From contig NZ_LN909055.1 of NCBI RefSeq assembly GCF_001486505.1, positions 1 through 64,000 of the forward strand: a stretch of 64,000 bases of DNA, read 5' to 3'. The position numbers were made by a program, and so were the translations under genes. Position 1 is the first letter of the stretch, and each line of letters starts with the position of its first letter. This document shows positions 16,068-24,432 of the stretch, one piece after another. The notes under the pieces are model-generated. The model searched no databases and had not been told where the DNA came from. It saw only the letters and a program-made list of their open reading frames with translations. Source of the stretch: Paenibacillus rubinfantis (GTDB taxonomy: Bacteria > Bacillota > Bacilli > Paenibacillales > Paenibacillaceae).

Positions 16068-17153
16068 TTATTTAAACAAATCCGGATACATCTCTTTCGC
16101 CAACTGCTCCATCCCGTCGATTGTGTTATAACCATAACCAAACATATAGTTGTAGTCGACCGCATAGATTTGCTTGTTCTGGATCGCTTTCATGCTGGAT
16201 AATTTGGGATTGGTATAAAGTGCTTCTTTAAGTGTTTTGGCATCCGATCCGTCGTAGGTTTTCCAATCCGGGATGATCAGGACGTCCGGGTCAGCTCCAA
16301 TCAGCGTTTCCACACTCACCTCGCCGGTTTCGTTTTTGAACATATTATCAAGCTTCACCATACGAAAAGCATCGTTAAAGAAAGTTTCATCATGGGCAGC
16401 ATAAACGCTGACTTCTTTGGGATCGCTCATAAATAATAAAACGAAGGTTTTTTCTTCGGTAATGCCCGCTAGTTTGGAGCTAATCACTTCTTGTCTTCCT
16501 TTTAATTCTTGAATAAATTCATTTGCCTTCTCCTGCACACTAAAAATTCTCCCTAAATTTTCGATATCCTTGTAGACCGATTCATAGGTTCCCCCAGTAA
16601 TCGAAGATTCCAGAACGTAGGTTTTGATGTCCATCTCATTTAATACGTCAACGGTCCCAACGCCCCAATCGGCGTTCTCAAATAAACCGCCGCGCCCAAC
16701 GACCAGGTCCGGATCCGTTCCCAGGGTTACTTCTTTCCCAACATAACCATCGCTCAAAATATTCAATTTGTTGTATTCCTCTTCCACCGAGGTATCCGGT
16801 GCACCAAAGTTTGCGCCCACGCCGACAATTTTATCGCCTAATCCCAAGTGCAATAACAATTCGGCGGCGGGTCTCGTATTGGCCATGATCCGTTCAGGCG
16901 TTTGATCGAAGACTTGCTCTTTCTCTTCCCATACCGTGCCGCCTTCCGCCTTCGTGTAGTTCACGATCGTTACGGGATATTGGGTGGTAGCTGCTTCTTG
17001 ATTTTGATTTGGAGTTTGGGTTTGGGCTTCATTTTGAGCTTGATTTTGCGCGGACGCCGAGCCGCTGCTCGTACTCGAGCTCGTGTTTGTCCCTCCGCAA
17101 GCCGTTAAGGTCAGCAGGAATGTTAAACTAAGTCCCAGCCATTTCTTTTTCAT
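16068..17153 (-). CDS. iron-siderophore ABC transporter substrate-binding lipoprotein
   Basis: A 361-residue lipoprotein: signal peptide with lipobox LTLTACGG (Cys about residue 19), a Ser/Gln/Asn-rich linker (QNQAQNEAQTQTPNQNQ), then a BtuF/FhuD-type type-III binding fold (PERIMANTRPAAELLLHLGLGDKIVGVG; GADPDVLIIPDWKT). ATG at 17153 with AAGGGGAG upstream. It is the third gene after permease and ATPase; all follow a perfect Fur box, so the ligand is most likely a ferric siderophore rather than cobalamin. The long Gln/Asn linker is unusual but typical of Gram-positive surface lipoproteins. Confidence 0.9.
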   Translation of the reverse strand: MKKKWLGLSLTFLLTLTACGGTNTSSSTSSGSASAQNQAQNEAQTQTPNQNQEAATTQYPVTIVNYTKAEGGTVWEEKEQVFDQTPERIMANTRPAAELLLHLGLGDKIVGVGANFGAPDTSVEEEYNKLNILSDGYVGKEVTLGTDPDLVVGRGGLFENADWGVGTVDVLNEMDIKTYVLESSITGGTYESVYKDIENLGRIFSVQEKANEFIQELKGRQEVISSKLAGITEEKTFVLLFMSDPKEVSVYAAHDETFFNDAFRMVKLDNMFKNETGEVSVETLIGADPDVLIIPDWKTYDGSDAKTLKEALYTNPKLSSMKAIQNKQIYAVDYNYMFGYGYNTIDGMEQLAKEMYPDLFK

Positions 17154-17169
17154 GAACGAGTCTCCCCTT

Positions 17170-17931
17170 CTATATTCCATATGCGAAACCTAATCCGTTC
17201 GTAACTGGATTAATATAAGTCTGGCATTTCACTTGATAGAGTGATTCAATCACTTCCGGTGTCAGGACTTGATCGGGCCTGCCGTGCGTATAGACCTCTC
17301 CGTCCTTGATCGCATAAAGATAATCGCAATAGTGCGCAGCGATTTCCAAGTCGTGAAGGGCTGCCAGCACCCCAATCTTCAGATCCTTAACACAGGTTAA
17401 GATTTCCAATTGATAGCGAATGTCCAAGTGATTTGTAGGTTCATCCAATATCATGAACTGGGGCTGCTGAGCAATGGTTCTTGCAAGAATTACCCGCTGC
17501 TTCTCCCCTCCGGACAACGACAAATAGCTGCGGTGCTGGTAATCCAGCAAATTCGTTCGCTTTAGCGCATCCTCCACGATGGCAACATCCTCTTGTTTAT
17601 CGGATTCCAGCAGTTTTTTATGCGGAGTCCGGCCCAACATCACCATCTGGTGCACCGTTAAATCAAAATGCATTTCATTAAATTGACCCACCACGCCTAA
17701 ACGTTGTGATACTTTCTTTTCTGAGGTTTTTAGAATATCCATCTCATTCAGAAAAACGGTGCCCTTCTGCGGAGGTAAGCTCTTATAAATGCTTTTGAGC
17801 AACGTTGATTTTCCGCAGCCATTTGGACCAATCAGCCCTACAAATTGCCCGGTTTTAACGTGGATCGAAACATTTTTGACGATTTCCTTTTTTCCGAGCT
17901 TGATCTCTAATTGCTTCGCGGTCAGTTCCAT
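17170..17931 (-). CDS. siderophore ABC transporter ATP-binding protein
   Basis: A 253-residue FecE/FhuC-type ATPase: Walker A GPNGCGKST, Q-loop in VGQFNEMHF, signature LSGGEKQR, Walker B FMILDEPTNHLD, switch His in ALHDLEIAAHYCD. It starts 3 bases after the permease stop and ends 16 bases before the binding protein start. It energises the importer and is expected to be Fur-repressed with the rest of the operon. Confidence 0.92.
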   Translation of the reverse strand: MELTAKQLEIKLGKKEIVKNVSIHVKTGQFVGLIGPNGCGKSTLLKSIYKSLPPQKGTVFLNEMDILKTSEKKVSQRLGVVGQFNEMHFDLTVHQMVMLGRTPHKKLLESDKQEDVAIVEDALKRTNLLDYQHRSYLSLSGGEKQRVILARTIAQQPQFMILDEPTNHLDIRYQLEILTCVKDLKIGVLAALHDLEIAAHYCDYLYAIKDGEVYTHGRPDQVLTPEVIESLYQVKCQTYINPVTNGLGFAYGI

Positions 17932-17934
17932 GCT

Positions 17935-19011
17935 TTAACCTCCGAAATTGTAGCCTTTTTTCACGATCATATAAATAAATAAGGGCGAGCCAATCACCGA
18001 CGTTATGATCCCGATGGGTAACTCAACATGATGAATGAGCGTTCTAGACAAGATATCCGACCAGATCATGAACAATCCGCCTAACAGCAAGGTCCCCGGC
18101 ATTAATCGCTTGTGGTCTGCGCCAAACAGGCCGCGGCAGATATGCGGGATAATGAGACCAACAAAGCCGATCATTCCGGCATAAGCCACCATCGTACCGG
18201 TAATTAGCGCAGTGAGAATCATATACAATTTGCGGAAGACGCTTAAATTAATCCCGAGGGTGATCGCGGATTCATCGCCTAACAGCATGGTATTTAACAC
18301 GCGATGCTGAAAAAGAAACAACCCGCAGCCAAGCAAAATGACCACCGCAAGGATTGGCATTTTGTCCCAGCTGGAGGAAGCCAAGCTGCCCATCGCCCAA
18401 AACGTCACGCTTTTAATCCCTTCCGCATCGTTGGCGAAATAGATGATCAAGCTGGAGAAGGAGCTGCACAAGGCGCCGAGTACAACCCCGGATAAAACAA
18501 GTTTCACCGAGGTGGCTTTGCCTCCGATGCTGGATAGAACCAACACGGCGATCGAAGTGATCATCGCACCAACGAAAGCACCAAATGCTACGCCAAATTG
18601 GGATAATAGCGCGCCGCTTCCGAACCCGATCAGAATGGAGAAGGTAGCGCCAAGCGAAGCGCCTGACGAGATGCCAAGTATGTAGGGGTCTGCAAGCGGG
18701 TTTTGCACGACTGCCTGCATCACAGCTCCGCACAAGGAAAGCCCCATGCCGATCAAGAGCGCAAAAATGACACGCGGCATCCGAACCTGAAGAATAATAT
18801 TGAGGTAGGATTCGCTATCGATATGTTCCAGCGTCCCCCATCGGCCATTGGTCAAGGAGTGAAGTAAAATCGACATCGCTTGTTTAAACGGAATATGCAC
18901 TTGACCGATGGATACGGAATAAACGGCGGAGATGACAATCAGGCCGATGAAGAGGAGGATCACCAGATAATAGAGATTCCCCATTTTGGGATTCGCAGCT
19001 GCAGTATTCAG
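17935..19011 (-). CDS. siderophore ABC transporter permease (FecCD family), CTG start
   Basis: A FecCD/BtuC-type permease with about 10 membrane helices: RMPRVIFALLIGMGLSLCGAVMQ..NPLADPYILGISSGAS (family signature), then GMIGFVGLIIPHICR near the C-terminus. The open frame extends to 19071 but would read through the Fur box. The strong ribosome binding site AGGGGAGGTG (about 19017-19028) best fits a CTG codon at 19011; the first ATG downstream (18984) has no ribosome binding site. An ATT just before the CTG is another possibility. First gene of the operon. Confidence 0.85.
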   Translation of the reverse strand: MNTAAANPKMGNLYYLVILLFIGLIVISAVYSVSIGQVHIPFKQAMSILLHSLTNGRWGTLEHIDSESYLNIILQVRMPRVIFALLIGMGLSLCGAVMQAVVQNPLADPYILGISSGASLGATFSILIGFGSGALLSQFGVAFGAFVGAMITSIAVLVLSSIGGKATSVKLVLSGVVLGALCSSFSSLIIYFANDAEGIKSVTFWAMGSLASSSWDKMPILAVVILLGCGLFLFQHRVLNTMLLGDESAITLGINLSVFRKLYMILTALITGTMVAYAGMIGFVGLIIPHICRGLFGADHKRLMPGTLLLGGLFMIWSDILSRTLIHHVELPIGIITSVIGSPLFIYMIVKKGYNFGG

Positions 19012-19035
19012 AATTTCACCTCCCCTATCTTTTTC

Positions 19036-19060
19036 TGTGATAATGATTCTCATTATCACA
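19036..19060. promoter_or_regulatory. Fur box
   Basis: Perfect dyad TGTGATAATGA (19036-19046) and TCATTATCACA (19050-19060) around TTC. It contains the classical GATAATGAT-type Fur operator, immediately upstream of the siderophore ABC operon. Iron repression of the operon by Fur follows from established knowledge of this box. Confidence 0.92.
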
Positions 19061-19118
19061 GAAATGATCATAAGCTATAATCCATTAAATTACAATCGGA
19101 ATTTGCAAAAAAATTGAA

Positions 19119-19144
19119 TAAAAAAAACCGCGATCCACGCGGTT
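19119..19144 (-). terminator. intrinsic terminator of the ABC-F gene
   Basis: AACCGCG (19126-19132) / CGCGGTT (19138-19144) followed on the reverse strand by a run of T (A on + at 19119-19127). Confidence 0.8.
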
Positions 19145-19187
19145 GAAATTCTGGCGACGCCTCCTTTTACCGGAAACGTCTATTCAT

Positions 19188-20666
19188 TTATAGTTGTATC
19201 TGTTTGTTCGCGATCCGTTCACAAAACTCGCGGTCATGCTCAACGAACAAAATCGTAGGTTCATAGGCCAGCAGCAAATCTTCGATTTGCATGCGGGAGA
19301 TGACGTCGATAAAATTCAGCGGTTCATCCCAGATCAACAGATGCGCTTGTTCGCAGAGGCTTTTGGCGATCAGCACCTTTTTCTTTTGGCCGCCGCTGTA
19401 ATCCGCCATATCCTTCTCGAACTGCAATCTGGAAAAGTCCAACTTCCGCAAAATCGCTTTAAACAAGCTCTCGTCAATCCCATGCTCGCTGGCAAAATCG
19501 GTTAAGTTTCCTTGCAACCACGACGTCTCCTGAGACACATAGGAAATTTTGAGTTGGCTTCCTAGCCGTAACGTACCTGTATGGCAGATATCCTCCCCGC
19601 AAAGCAGCTTCAAAATGCTTGACTTGCCGGAGCCGTTTCGTCCCATCAACACGATCCGGTCTCCCCGCTCAAGCGTGAAGTGGATATCCTGGCACACCCG
19701 CTTCTCGTCATAATAAATCGAGACATGGGCCAACTCGGCAAGTTGGGTTTTGTGGTAAGGCAACTGAGCGATTTTTAAGCTTTCCGATGTTTCGATATTC
19801 TTGAGGAGTTTCGACTTTTCTTCGATGGCGGTTTGCTGCCGTTGCTCGATCGATTTGGAGCGCTGCATCATCTTCGCCGCTTTATGGCCGATGTAGCCCT
19901 TATCTACCTTTGAGCCGGAATTCCGAGTGCCGTTCTTCGTCTTCTCCACTTCATGCGACCAGTTGCTCGTCCGCTTCGCCGCTTCCGCCAAGCGTTTGAC
20001 GTCCTTCCGCAGCCTTTCGTTCTCGGCCATTTCATAGTTGTCCTGACGCTTTTTATTCTCCCACCAATCGGAGAAATTGCCCTTCTGAATCTCGATATTC
20101 GTCTTGTTGATGGACAGGATGTGGTCGACGCAACGATCCAAAAAGAATCGGTCATGGGACACCAGGATAAACCCGGTCTTACGATTTAAATAATCCCCCA
20201 CAAGTTCCCTTGCTTCCATGTCCAAGTGGTTGGTGGGTTCATCGATCAGCAGAAAACTGTTCTCCTTCAGGAACAAAGCCGCGAGCATCACCTTCGTCTG
20301 CTCCCCGTTCGACAAAGTCTCGAAAGGACGGTATAACACATCTTCGGACACCTGCAGCAAAGATAGCTCCCGCATCAATTCCCACATCACGTAGTCCGGA
20401 TAAATCTCCTCAACGACATCTAGCGTAAGATACTCCTTATGCTTCACCTCAAAGGGAAAATAATCGAAGCTCACATCCGCAGAAATTTGACCGCTGTATT
20501 CGTATTTACCCAGCAGCAAATTCAGAAAGGTCGTCTTCCCCCGGCCGTTCCTGCCGGTAAAGCCCAGCTTCCAATCGGTATCGATCCGAAAGCTCACATC
20601 CTCAAAGATGTTATCGTAACTGCCTTCATAGGCAAACGTTAGATGGTTCACATTAATTAATGACAT
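19188..20666 (-). CDS. Lsa-type ABC-F ribosomal protection protein
   Basis: A 492-residue protein with two ABC cassettes and no membrane segment. Walker A motifs are GRNGRGKT (38-45) and GRNGSGKS; signatures are LSNGEQTK and YSGGQKKK; Walker B motifs are FLLIDEPTNHLD and LLIWDEPLNFID. Between them is a charged helical linker (RLAEAAKRTSNWSHEVEKTK), the antibiotic-resistance domain that reaches into the peptidyl-transferase centre. MSLINV..LTFAYEGSYDNIFEDVSFRIDTDWKLGF closely follows Lsa(A). It should confer or tune tolerance to lincosamides, streptogramin A and pleuromutilins. The ATG at 20666 has AGGAGGG upstream. Expression appears controlled by the attenuator at 20688-20901. Confidence 0.9.
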   Translation of the reverse strand: MSLINVNHLTFAYEGSYDNIFEDVSFRIDTDWKLGFTGRNGRGKTTFLNLLLGKYEYSGQISADVSFDYFPFEVKHKEYLTLDVVEEIYPDYVMWELMRELSLLQVSEDVLYRPFETLSNGEQTKVMLAALFLKENSFLLIDEPTNHLDMEARELVGDYLNRKTGFILVSHDRFFLDRCVDHILSINKTNIEIQKGNFSDWWENKKRQDNYEMAENERLRKDVKRLAEAAKRTSNWSHEVEKTKNGTRNSGSKVDKGYIGHKAAKMMQRSKSIEQRQQTAIEEKSKLLKNIETSESLKIAQLPYHKTQLAELAHVSIYYDEKRVCQDIHFTLERGDRIVLMGRNGSGKSSILKLLCGEDICHTGTLRLGSQLKISYVSQETSWLQGNLTDFASEHGIDESLFKAILRKLDFSRLQFEKDMADYSGGQKKKVLIAKSLCEQAHLLIWDEPLNFIDVISRMQIEDLLLAYEPTILFVEHDREFCERIANKQIQL

Positions 20667-20687
20667 GAACAACATCCCTCCTACAAT

Positions 20688-20725
20688 AAAAATGGGCTGC
20701 AAGAAAGATACCTTTCCTGCAGCCC
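20688..20725 (-). terminator. premature terminator (attenuator) upstream of the ABC-F gene
   Basis: Reverse strand: GGGCTGCAGGAAAG (from 20725) pairs with CTTTCTTGCAGCCC (20707-20694) with one mismatch, then ATTTTTATT. It lies between the promoter at 20908 and the ribosome binding site at 20676-20682, so it would stop transcription before the gene unless disrupted. Its 3' arm can instead pair with GCAAGAAAG at 20802-20810. Confidence 0.85.
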
Positions 20726-20801
20726 AAAAATATAAAACAAATCCAAACCCATCGGCGGGTATGGATTTAGCATATACGATTGGAGTGAAAGGATGAAGTA
20801 A

Positions 20802-20869
20802 CTTTCTTGCATAAGAAATAAACCAAGCGAATTTCATTCGCGATTTGGTTCCATCTCATTAGCAAGAAA
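20802..20869 (-). promoter_or_regulatory. switching segments of the ABC-F leader (anti-terminator / anti-anti-terminator)
   Basis: On the transcript: segment A TTTCTTGC (20869-20862), segment B GCAAGAAAG (20810-20802), segment C CTTTCTTGC (20707-20699, the terminator 3' arm). A pairs with B, or B pairs with C. Between A and B a further hairpin forms from AACCAA...GCGAAT/ATTCGC...TTGGTT. Segment A lies on the leader ORF, so a ribosome stalled there would free B to open the terminator. Confidence 0.7.
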
Positions 20870-20876
20870 TATCCAT
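20859..20876 (-). CDS. leader peptide MDISC of the ABC-F attenuator
   Basis: A five-codon ORF (Met-Asp-Ile-Ser-Cys-stop) on the leader transcript, preceded by GAGGGAG nine bases upstream. It overlaps switching segment A. Very short leader ORFs sensed by drug-stalled ribosomes are known for several ABC-F and methylase genes. An overlapping 30-codon ORF beginning ATG-AGA-TGG just downstream is an alternative leader. Confidence 0.5.
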   Translation of the reverse strand: MDISC

Positions 20877-20907
20877 CCGTTTCAGCTCCCTCATTAAAGT
20901 TAGTTGT

Positions 20908-20936
20908 ATTCTAACATAGTCCTTTTTTGAGTTCAA
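20908..20936 (-). promoter_or_regulatory. sigma-A promoter of the ABC-F gene
   Basis: Reverse strand: TTGAAC (20931-20936), a 17-bp spacer, TAGAAT (20908-20913). The start of transcription is expected near 20901, giving a leader of about 235 nt before the ATG at 20666. Confidence 0.7.
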
Positions 20937-20970
20937 GGCACACTCCAGCAGATCAAATGTCAGGATGCCG

Positions 20971-23409
20971 TCAATTTTCCCGGTTGATGATGTAATTGAG
21001 TAAATGCTTCAGAAAGACGGGAGGTCGCGGGAGCTCCATCAGGGCTTCCATTGCCAAGCAATAATGCTCCCACATCGCTTTGCTGGCCGCATCCGGACCC
21101 AGCACCGTCACATAGGTCGAGCTGTCGTTTTCGATGTCCTTCCCGGTAGGTTTGCCGAGTAAATGCGGATCCCCTTCCCCATCCAGCAAATCGTCCTTAA
21201 TTTGGAAGGCGATGCCCGTGTGGTAAGCGACTTTTCTTAAGACAGCCATTTCATCCTCCGGAACCCGAGCCAAAATCGCCGGCGCCACCAAGCATGCTTC
21301 AAACGCAATCCCTGTTTTGTAGAAGCAAATTCGGTCGAGTTCCTCCACCGTTAACCACTTCCCCTTGGCGTTTAAATCCATCGCTTGCCCCATGCATATC
21401 TCCCCAGCTTTCCGGGATAAGTATTGCAGCAGCGCAAGCACGGACTCGGGATCAAACCCCTTCAAGGAAGCCTGCTCTTCGACCGCCTTCTGAATAAGGA
21501 AGATGCCGGTCAGCTCAGCAACGGCGCTATTATGAACCTGATGCAGCGTGGGGCGGCCCCGGCGAGATGCGGAGTTGTCCTGGGAAGGCAGATCGTCGAA
21601 AATCAGAGAAGCCGTATGCATGTATTCCAGCGCCCGGAACAATGGGGATAACGCCAACGGATCCAATCCGTACACCTCTACCCCCATGACCCAGGCCAGA
21701 ATCGGACGGAGCCGCTTCCCGCTACCTTGCAGGCTGTAATTCGCCGTGTCCATCAGTAAGCGGCCATCCGCAATCGAAGAGGCTTCTGCATCAGAAATCG
21801 GCAATAACCCATTAATGTGTGAGCGAGCATTTTGGATGAGTTGGACAAATTGTTCCTTCTCTTGACGACTTTCTCTCATCGTCGCGAGGAGCTGGTCCCG
21901 CAGCCATTTGTCATAGAAGTCCACGTCCACCGCGCGGCGGACCAGAAGCTGGATCAACGCCTCCAACTCCGGGTTACCCAACGAAAAAATCGCCATGTCT
22001 TCATGAAACCGCTCTGCGCCAACCCGTCGTTGATATCGTTTAAGACCGTTAATGGCACGAGCTAAAATGATTTCCCGAGTTTGGGGCTCCGAGCGGTAGA
22101 CGTAGTGAATCAGATGCGAAATGACCGCCCAATAGAGTTCAAACGGATTGAGGAGATCCGGCCGTTTGTGCCGATATTTCAAATAGTACGTATAAGGCGT
22201 GACCGCTTCAGCCTCCAGGTCGGCGGCCATGTCCGCAAAGTCGTCGGCCAGCTGGTTGTACAAGCCATAATAGAAGACGCGCTGGTCAAAGTCCTCATCC
22301 CGGGGAGCGGAAATCACAGAACGAACGATCAACCGCGACGACGCGGATTTCAAGATAATGGGTAGGTACAACTCTTCATTGGAGTAATGCGCATAACTTA
22401 AAGTTTTACAACGATCGGCATCCTGGGATTCAAAAAAGATATAGGATTGCTCGAAAAATACGTCCTGCGTATCCTGATTCTGATAGTTGCGAATAAACTC
22501 ATACGCTTCCCGGAGCTCGGCATGGATAAAACGGACCATCTCCTGATGGCGTCCGGTCCACTCCCCAAGCTCGGGTACGATCCCCGTGCGGATCGTTAGG
22601 CGGATCATCCTCGTATATTGCTCCTGCTCTTCGGCATTCAATGCCCCGGAATCCAGCAGGTCATCGATATACGGGTAGGTCAGCCCGTAATAATACCCCA
22701 GCTTGATGGCCTCTCCGAGCCGGCGAGAACGTTCCGCGGAACCCATCCCACCTTCCATCTCGTCCATAACGTGCATGACGACACCGAATATAATTTTGAT
22801 CAACTTCCGTTCGGCTTCCTCGGCATCCATTTCCGGCGGGAGATGGGTTCTCGCCCCCTTTAGCCGCCCCATCACCCAGATCACGGCTTCCTCCACGCCT
22901 TCGCGCTGCGCCCATCGGTACAGCGAAGCCGGACTTAGCATTTCTCCGGCAGTCGTTCCGTTTGAGGTTTCAGCGGAGGGATCGACTTGCCGCTTCATCT
23001 CGATCACGCTTCGTTGAATCTTCGTGCGGGTTCGCGCATCGGACAAATCCTGACCTAGATCCCGCAGATACATATAGGAAACACTTCGCTCCAAATAATC
23101 GTCCCATTTCCCGACACGAGCCAACCATGCGAGATAACGCATCCCGTCGGAGGAATCCGGCGGTTTGACACCGCGGCGCAGGAAGGGGACCAACGTCCGA
23201 GTCGGAAGATGCCTTGATTTCCACTTTATCAAATCATCAAGCAGTGTGGACGCGTAGCTCTTCGAGCCGATTTGTTCCTGCAATACGCTTAAATAATGCG
23301 CGGCTTTACCTTCTGCCCTTTGATAGCACCTGTCCACCTTTTCCTTGTTTTCTTTTATGATTGTCATCCAGGCATCCCTCGGCTTATGTTCATCTTCTTC
23401 CAAGATCAT
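20971..23409 (-). CDS. two-domain isoprenoid synthase: terpene-cyclase-like N-terminus fused to a polyprenyl diphosphate synthase
   Basis: An 812-residue soluble protein. Residues about 525-812 are a clear trans-prenyltransferase: SGKRLRP (563-569), first Asp-rich motif DDLPSQD (605-611), LHQVHNSAV, GQAMDLN, KTG (698-700) and second Asp-rich motif DDLLD (739-743). Residues 1-520 are not a usual part of such enzymes (normally about 290-320 aa). They contain DDLLD (249-253) and, 140 residues later, DDFADMAAD (389-397), matching the DDxxD and NSE/DTE (D-D-x-x-D-x-x-x-D) spacing of class I terpene cyclases. The order cyclase-prenyltransferase is that of fungal chimeric terpene synthases. The product is probably a cyclic terpene made from C5 units (inference). 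The first ATG (23409) is very close to AAAGGA; the true start may be codon 15 (23367), which has GAGGG upstream. Monocistronic, no P450 nearby. Confidence 0.75.
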   Translation of the reverse strand: MILEEDEHKPRDAWMTIIKENKEKVDRCYQRAEGKAAHYLSVLQEQIGSKSYASTLLDDLIKWKSRHLPTRTLVPFLRRGVKPPDSSDGMRYLAWLARVGKWDDYLERSVSYMYLRDLGQDLSDARTRTKIQRSVIEMKRQVDPSAETSNGTTAGEMLSPASLYRWAQREGVEEAVIWVMGRLKGARTHLPPEMDAEEAERKLIKIIFGVVMHVMDEMEGGMGSAERSRRLGEAIKLGYYYGLTYPYIDDLLDSGALNAEEQEQYTRMIRLTIRTGIVPELGEWTGRHQEMVRFIHAELREAYEFIRNYQNQDTQDVFFEQSYIFFESQDADRCKTLSYAHYSNEELYLPIILKSASSRLIVRSVISAPRDEDFDQRVFYYGLYNQLADDFADMAADLEAEAVTPYTYYLKYRHKRPDLLNPFELYWAVISHLIHYVYRSEPQTREIILARAINGLKRYQRRVGAERFHEDMAIFSLGNPELEALIQLLVRRAVDVDFYDKWLRDQLLATMRESRQEKEQFVQLIQNARSHINGLLPISDAEASSIADGRLLMDTANYSLQGSGKRLRPILAWVMGVEVYGLDPLALSPLFRALEYMHTASLIFDDLPSQDNSASRRGRPTLHQVHNSAVAELTGIFLIQKAVEEQASLKGFDPESVLALLQYLSRKAGEICMGQAMDLNAKGKWLTVEELDRICFYKTGIAFEACLVAPAILARVPEDEMAVLRKVAYHTGIAFQIKDDLLDGEGDPHLLGKPTGKDIENDSSTYVTVLGPDAASKAMWEHYCLAMEALMELPRPPVFLKHLLNYIINREN

Positions 23410-23507
23410 TATCCTTTATAATAATATAAACCGCAGAGATTCAAAAACGGCAATGGTCTATATTCAACCTGGACCAAAGTCTAGGGCGCCGGAGGAGGCG
23501 AGATATC

Positions 23508-24395
23508 ATGTCAATCTTCGCATACATCCGCAGCTTTATCGCGGCATGGCGGGATTATCGGCTAGAGCCAAACACCTTGCTGGGACAGCGTTATTTAATC
23601 AAAGCCGTGATCGGCGAAGGCAGCTACGGGATCACCTACCGCGGCATCGATCAGACGGAGGATCGTCCCATAGTTGTAAAGCAAGCCAGGCCCAGCAAGG
23701 GTTTATTGGCCCAGCGAATACTGGAGAGAGAAGCGCACATTCTCCAATCCCTGAGTCATCCGCAGCTCCCCGCCTTCATAGAGTGGATGTGGGTTGGCCG
23801 CCGTCCTAACTTGGTTATGTCCATTGTAGAAGGAGCTACGCTAGAGGAATTGATCTTTGAGCAAGAACGCCGATATGGAGAAGTGGATAGTGCGAGAATT
23901 ACCCTGCAGCTGCTCGAACTGGTACAGTACATTCATCAGCAAGGTATCGTCCATCTGGATTTGCGTATTCCCAACGTTCTGCTGCATGAGGGACAGTTAA
24001 GCATCATCGATTTCGGATTGGCGCGGTCGGTTGGCGAACCTCCGTTTTCGCTCCCGGCCCTACGGTCCTCCCGTAGCAATTCCGAGTTGGAGCTGAACGC
24101 TTCTCGTTTAGTCAGCCCGGCGGAGCCGCAATCCGATCTGATTGATGTCGGGCATTTTATGTTGTTCTTGCTATACTCTAGCTTTGAATCGCCCCACGCC
24201 GCCGTGAAAGCTGAAGAGCACAGCTGGCAAGATGAGCTAACCCTTTCCCCTTTCTTGATTGAAATTATCGAACGCCTGCTTCAACTACGGGAGCCCTATA
24301 CAGACGCTCTCGCTGCAATAGAAGCTTTGCGAGCGTTTGTGACCCAAGCAGTTGAACACCCGGTTTCTTTTATATCCAACAACGAATACAATTGA
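23508..24395 (+). CDS. serine/threonine protein kinase-like protein
   Basis: A 295-residue protein with a compact eukaryotic-type kinase domain: glycine loop GEGSYGITYRG (36-46), VVK (Lys58), catalytic loop HLDLRIPN (149-156; HRD has become HLD and the following Lys is Arg), DFG (168-170). Asp151, Asn156 and Asp168 are kept, so activity is plausible. There is no transmembrane helix or PASTA repeats, unlike PrkC; it is closer to the small Bacillales kinases. ATG at 23508 after GGAGGAGGCGAG. Followed 37 bases later by a Ser-triplet basic protein gene that could be its substrate. Confidence 0.85.
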   Translation: MSIFAYIRSFIAAWRDYRLEPNTLLGQRYLIKAVIGEGSYGITYRGIDQTEDRPIVVKQARPSKGLLAQRILEREAHILQSLSHPQLPAFIEWMWVGRRPNLVMSIVEGATLEELIFEQERRYGEVDSARITLQLLELVQYIHQQGIVHLDLRIPNVLLHEGQLSIIDFGLARSVGEPPFSLPALRSSRSNSELELNASRLVSPAEPQSDLIDVGHFMLFLLYSSFESPHAAVKAEEHSWQDELTLSPFLIEIIERLLQLREPYTDALAAIEALRAFVTQAVEHPVSFISNNEYN

Positions 24396-24432
24396 ATGTA
24401 AGCATTTCAAATCAGAAAGGTGGGTTTATGAC

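Noticed and set aside
20667..20837. N-terminal extension of the ABC-F protein to an ATG at 20837
   Set aside because: It would translate through the attenuator hairpin; Lsa homologues start at MSLIN, which has a strong ribosome binding site at 20676-20682.
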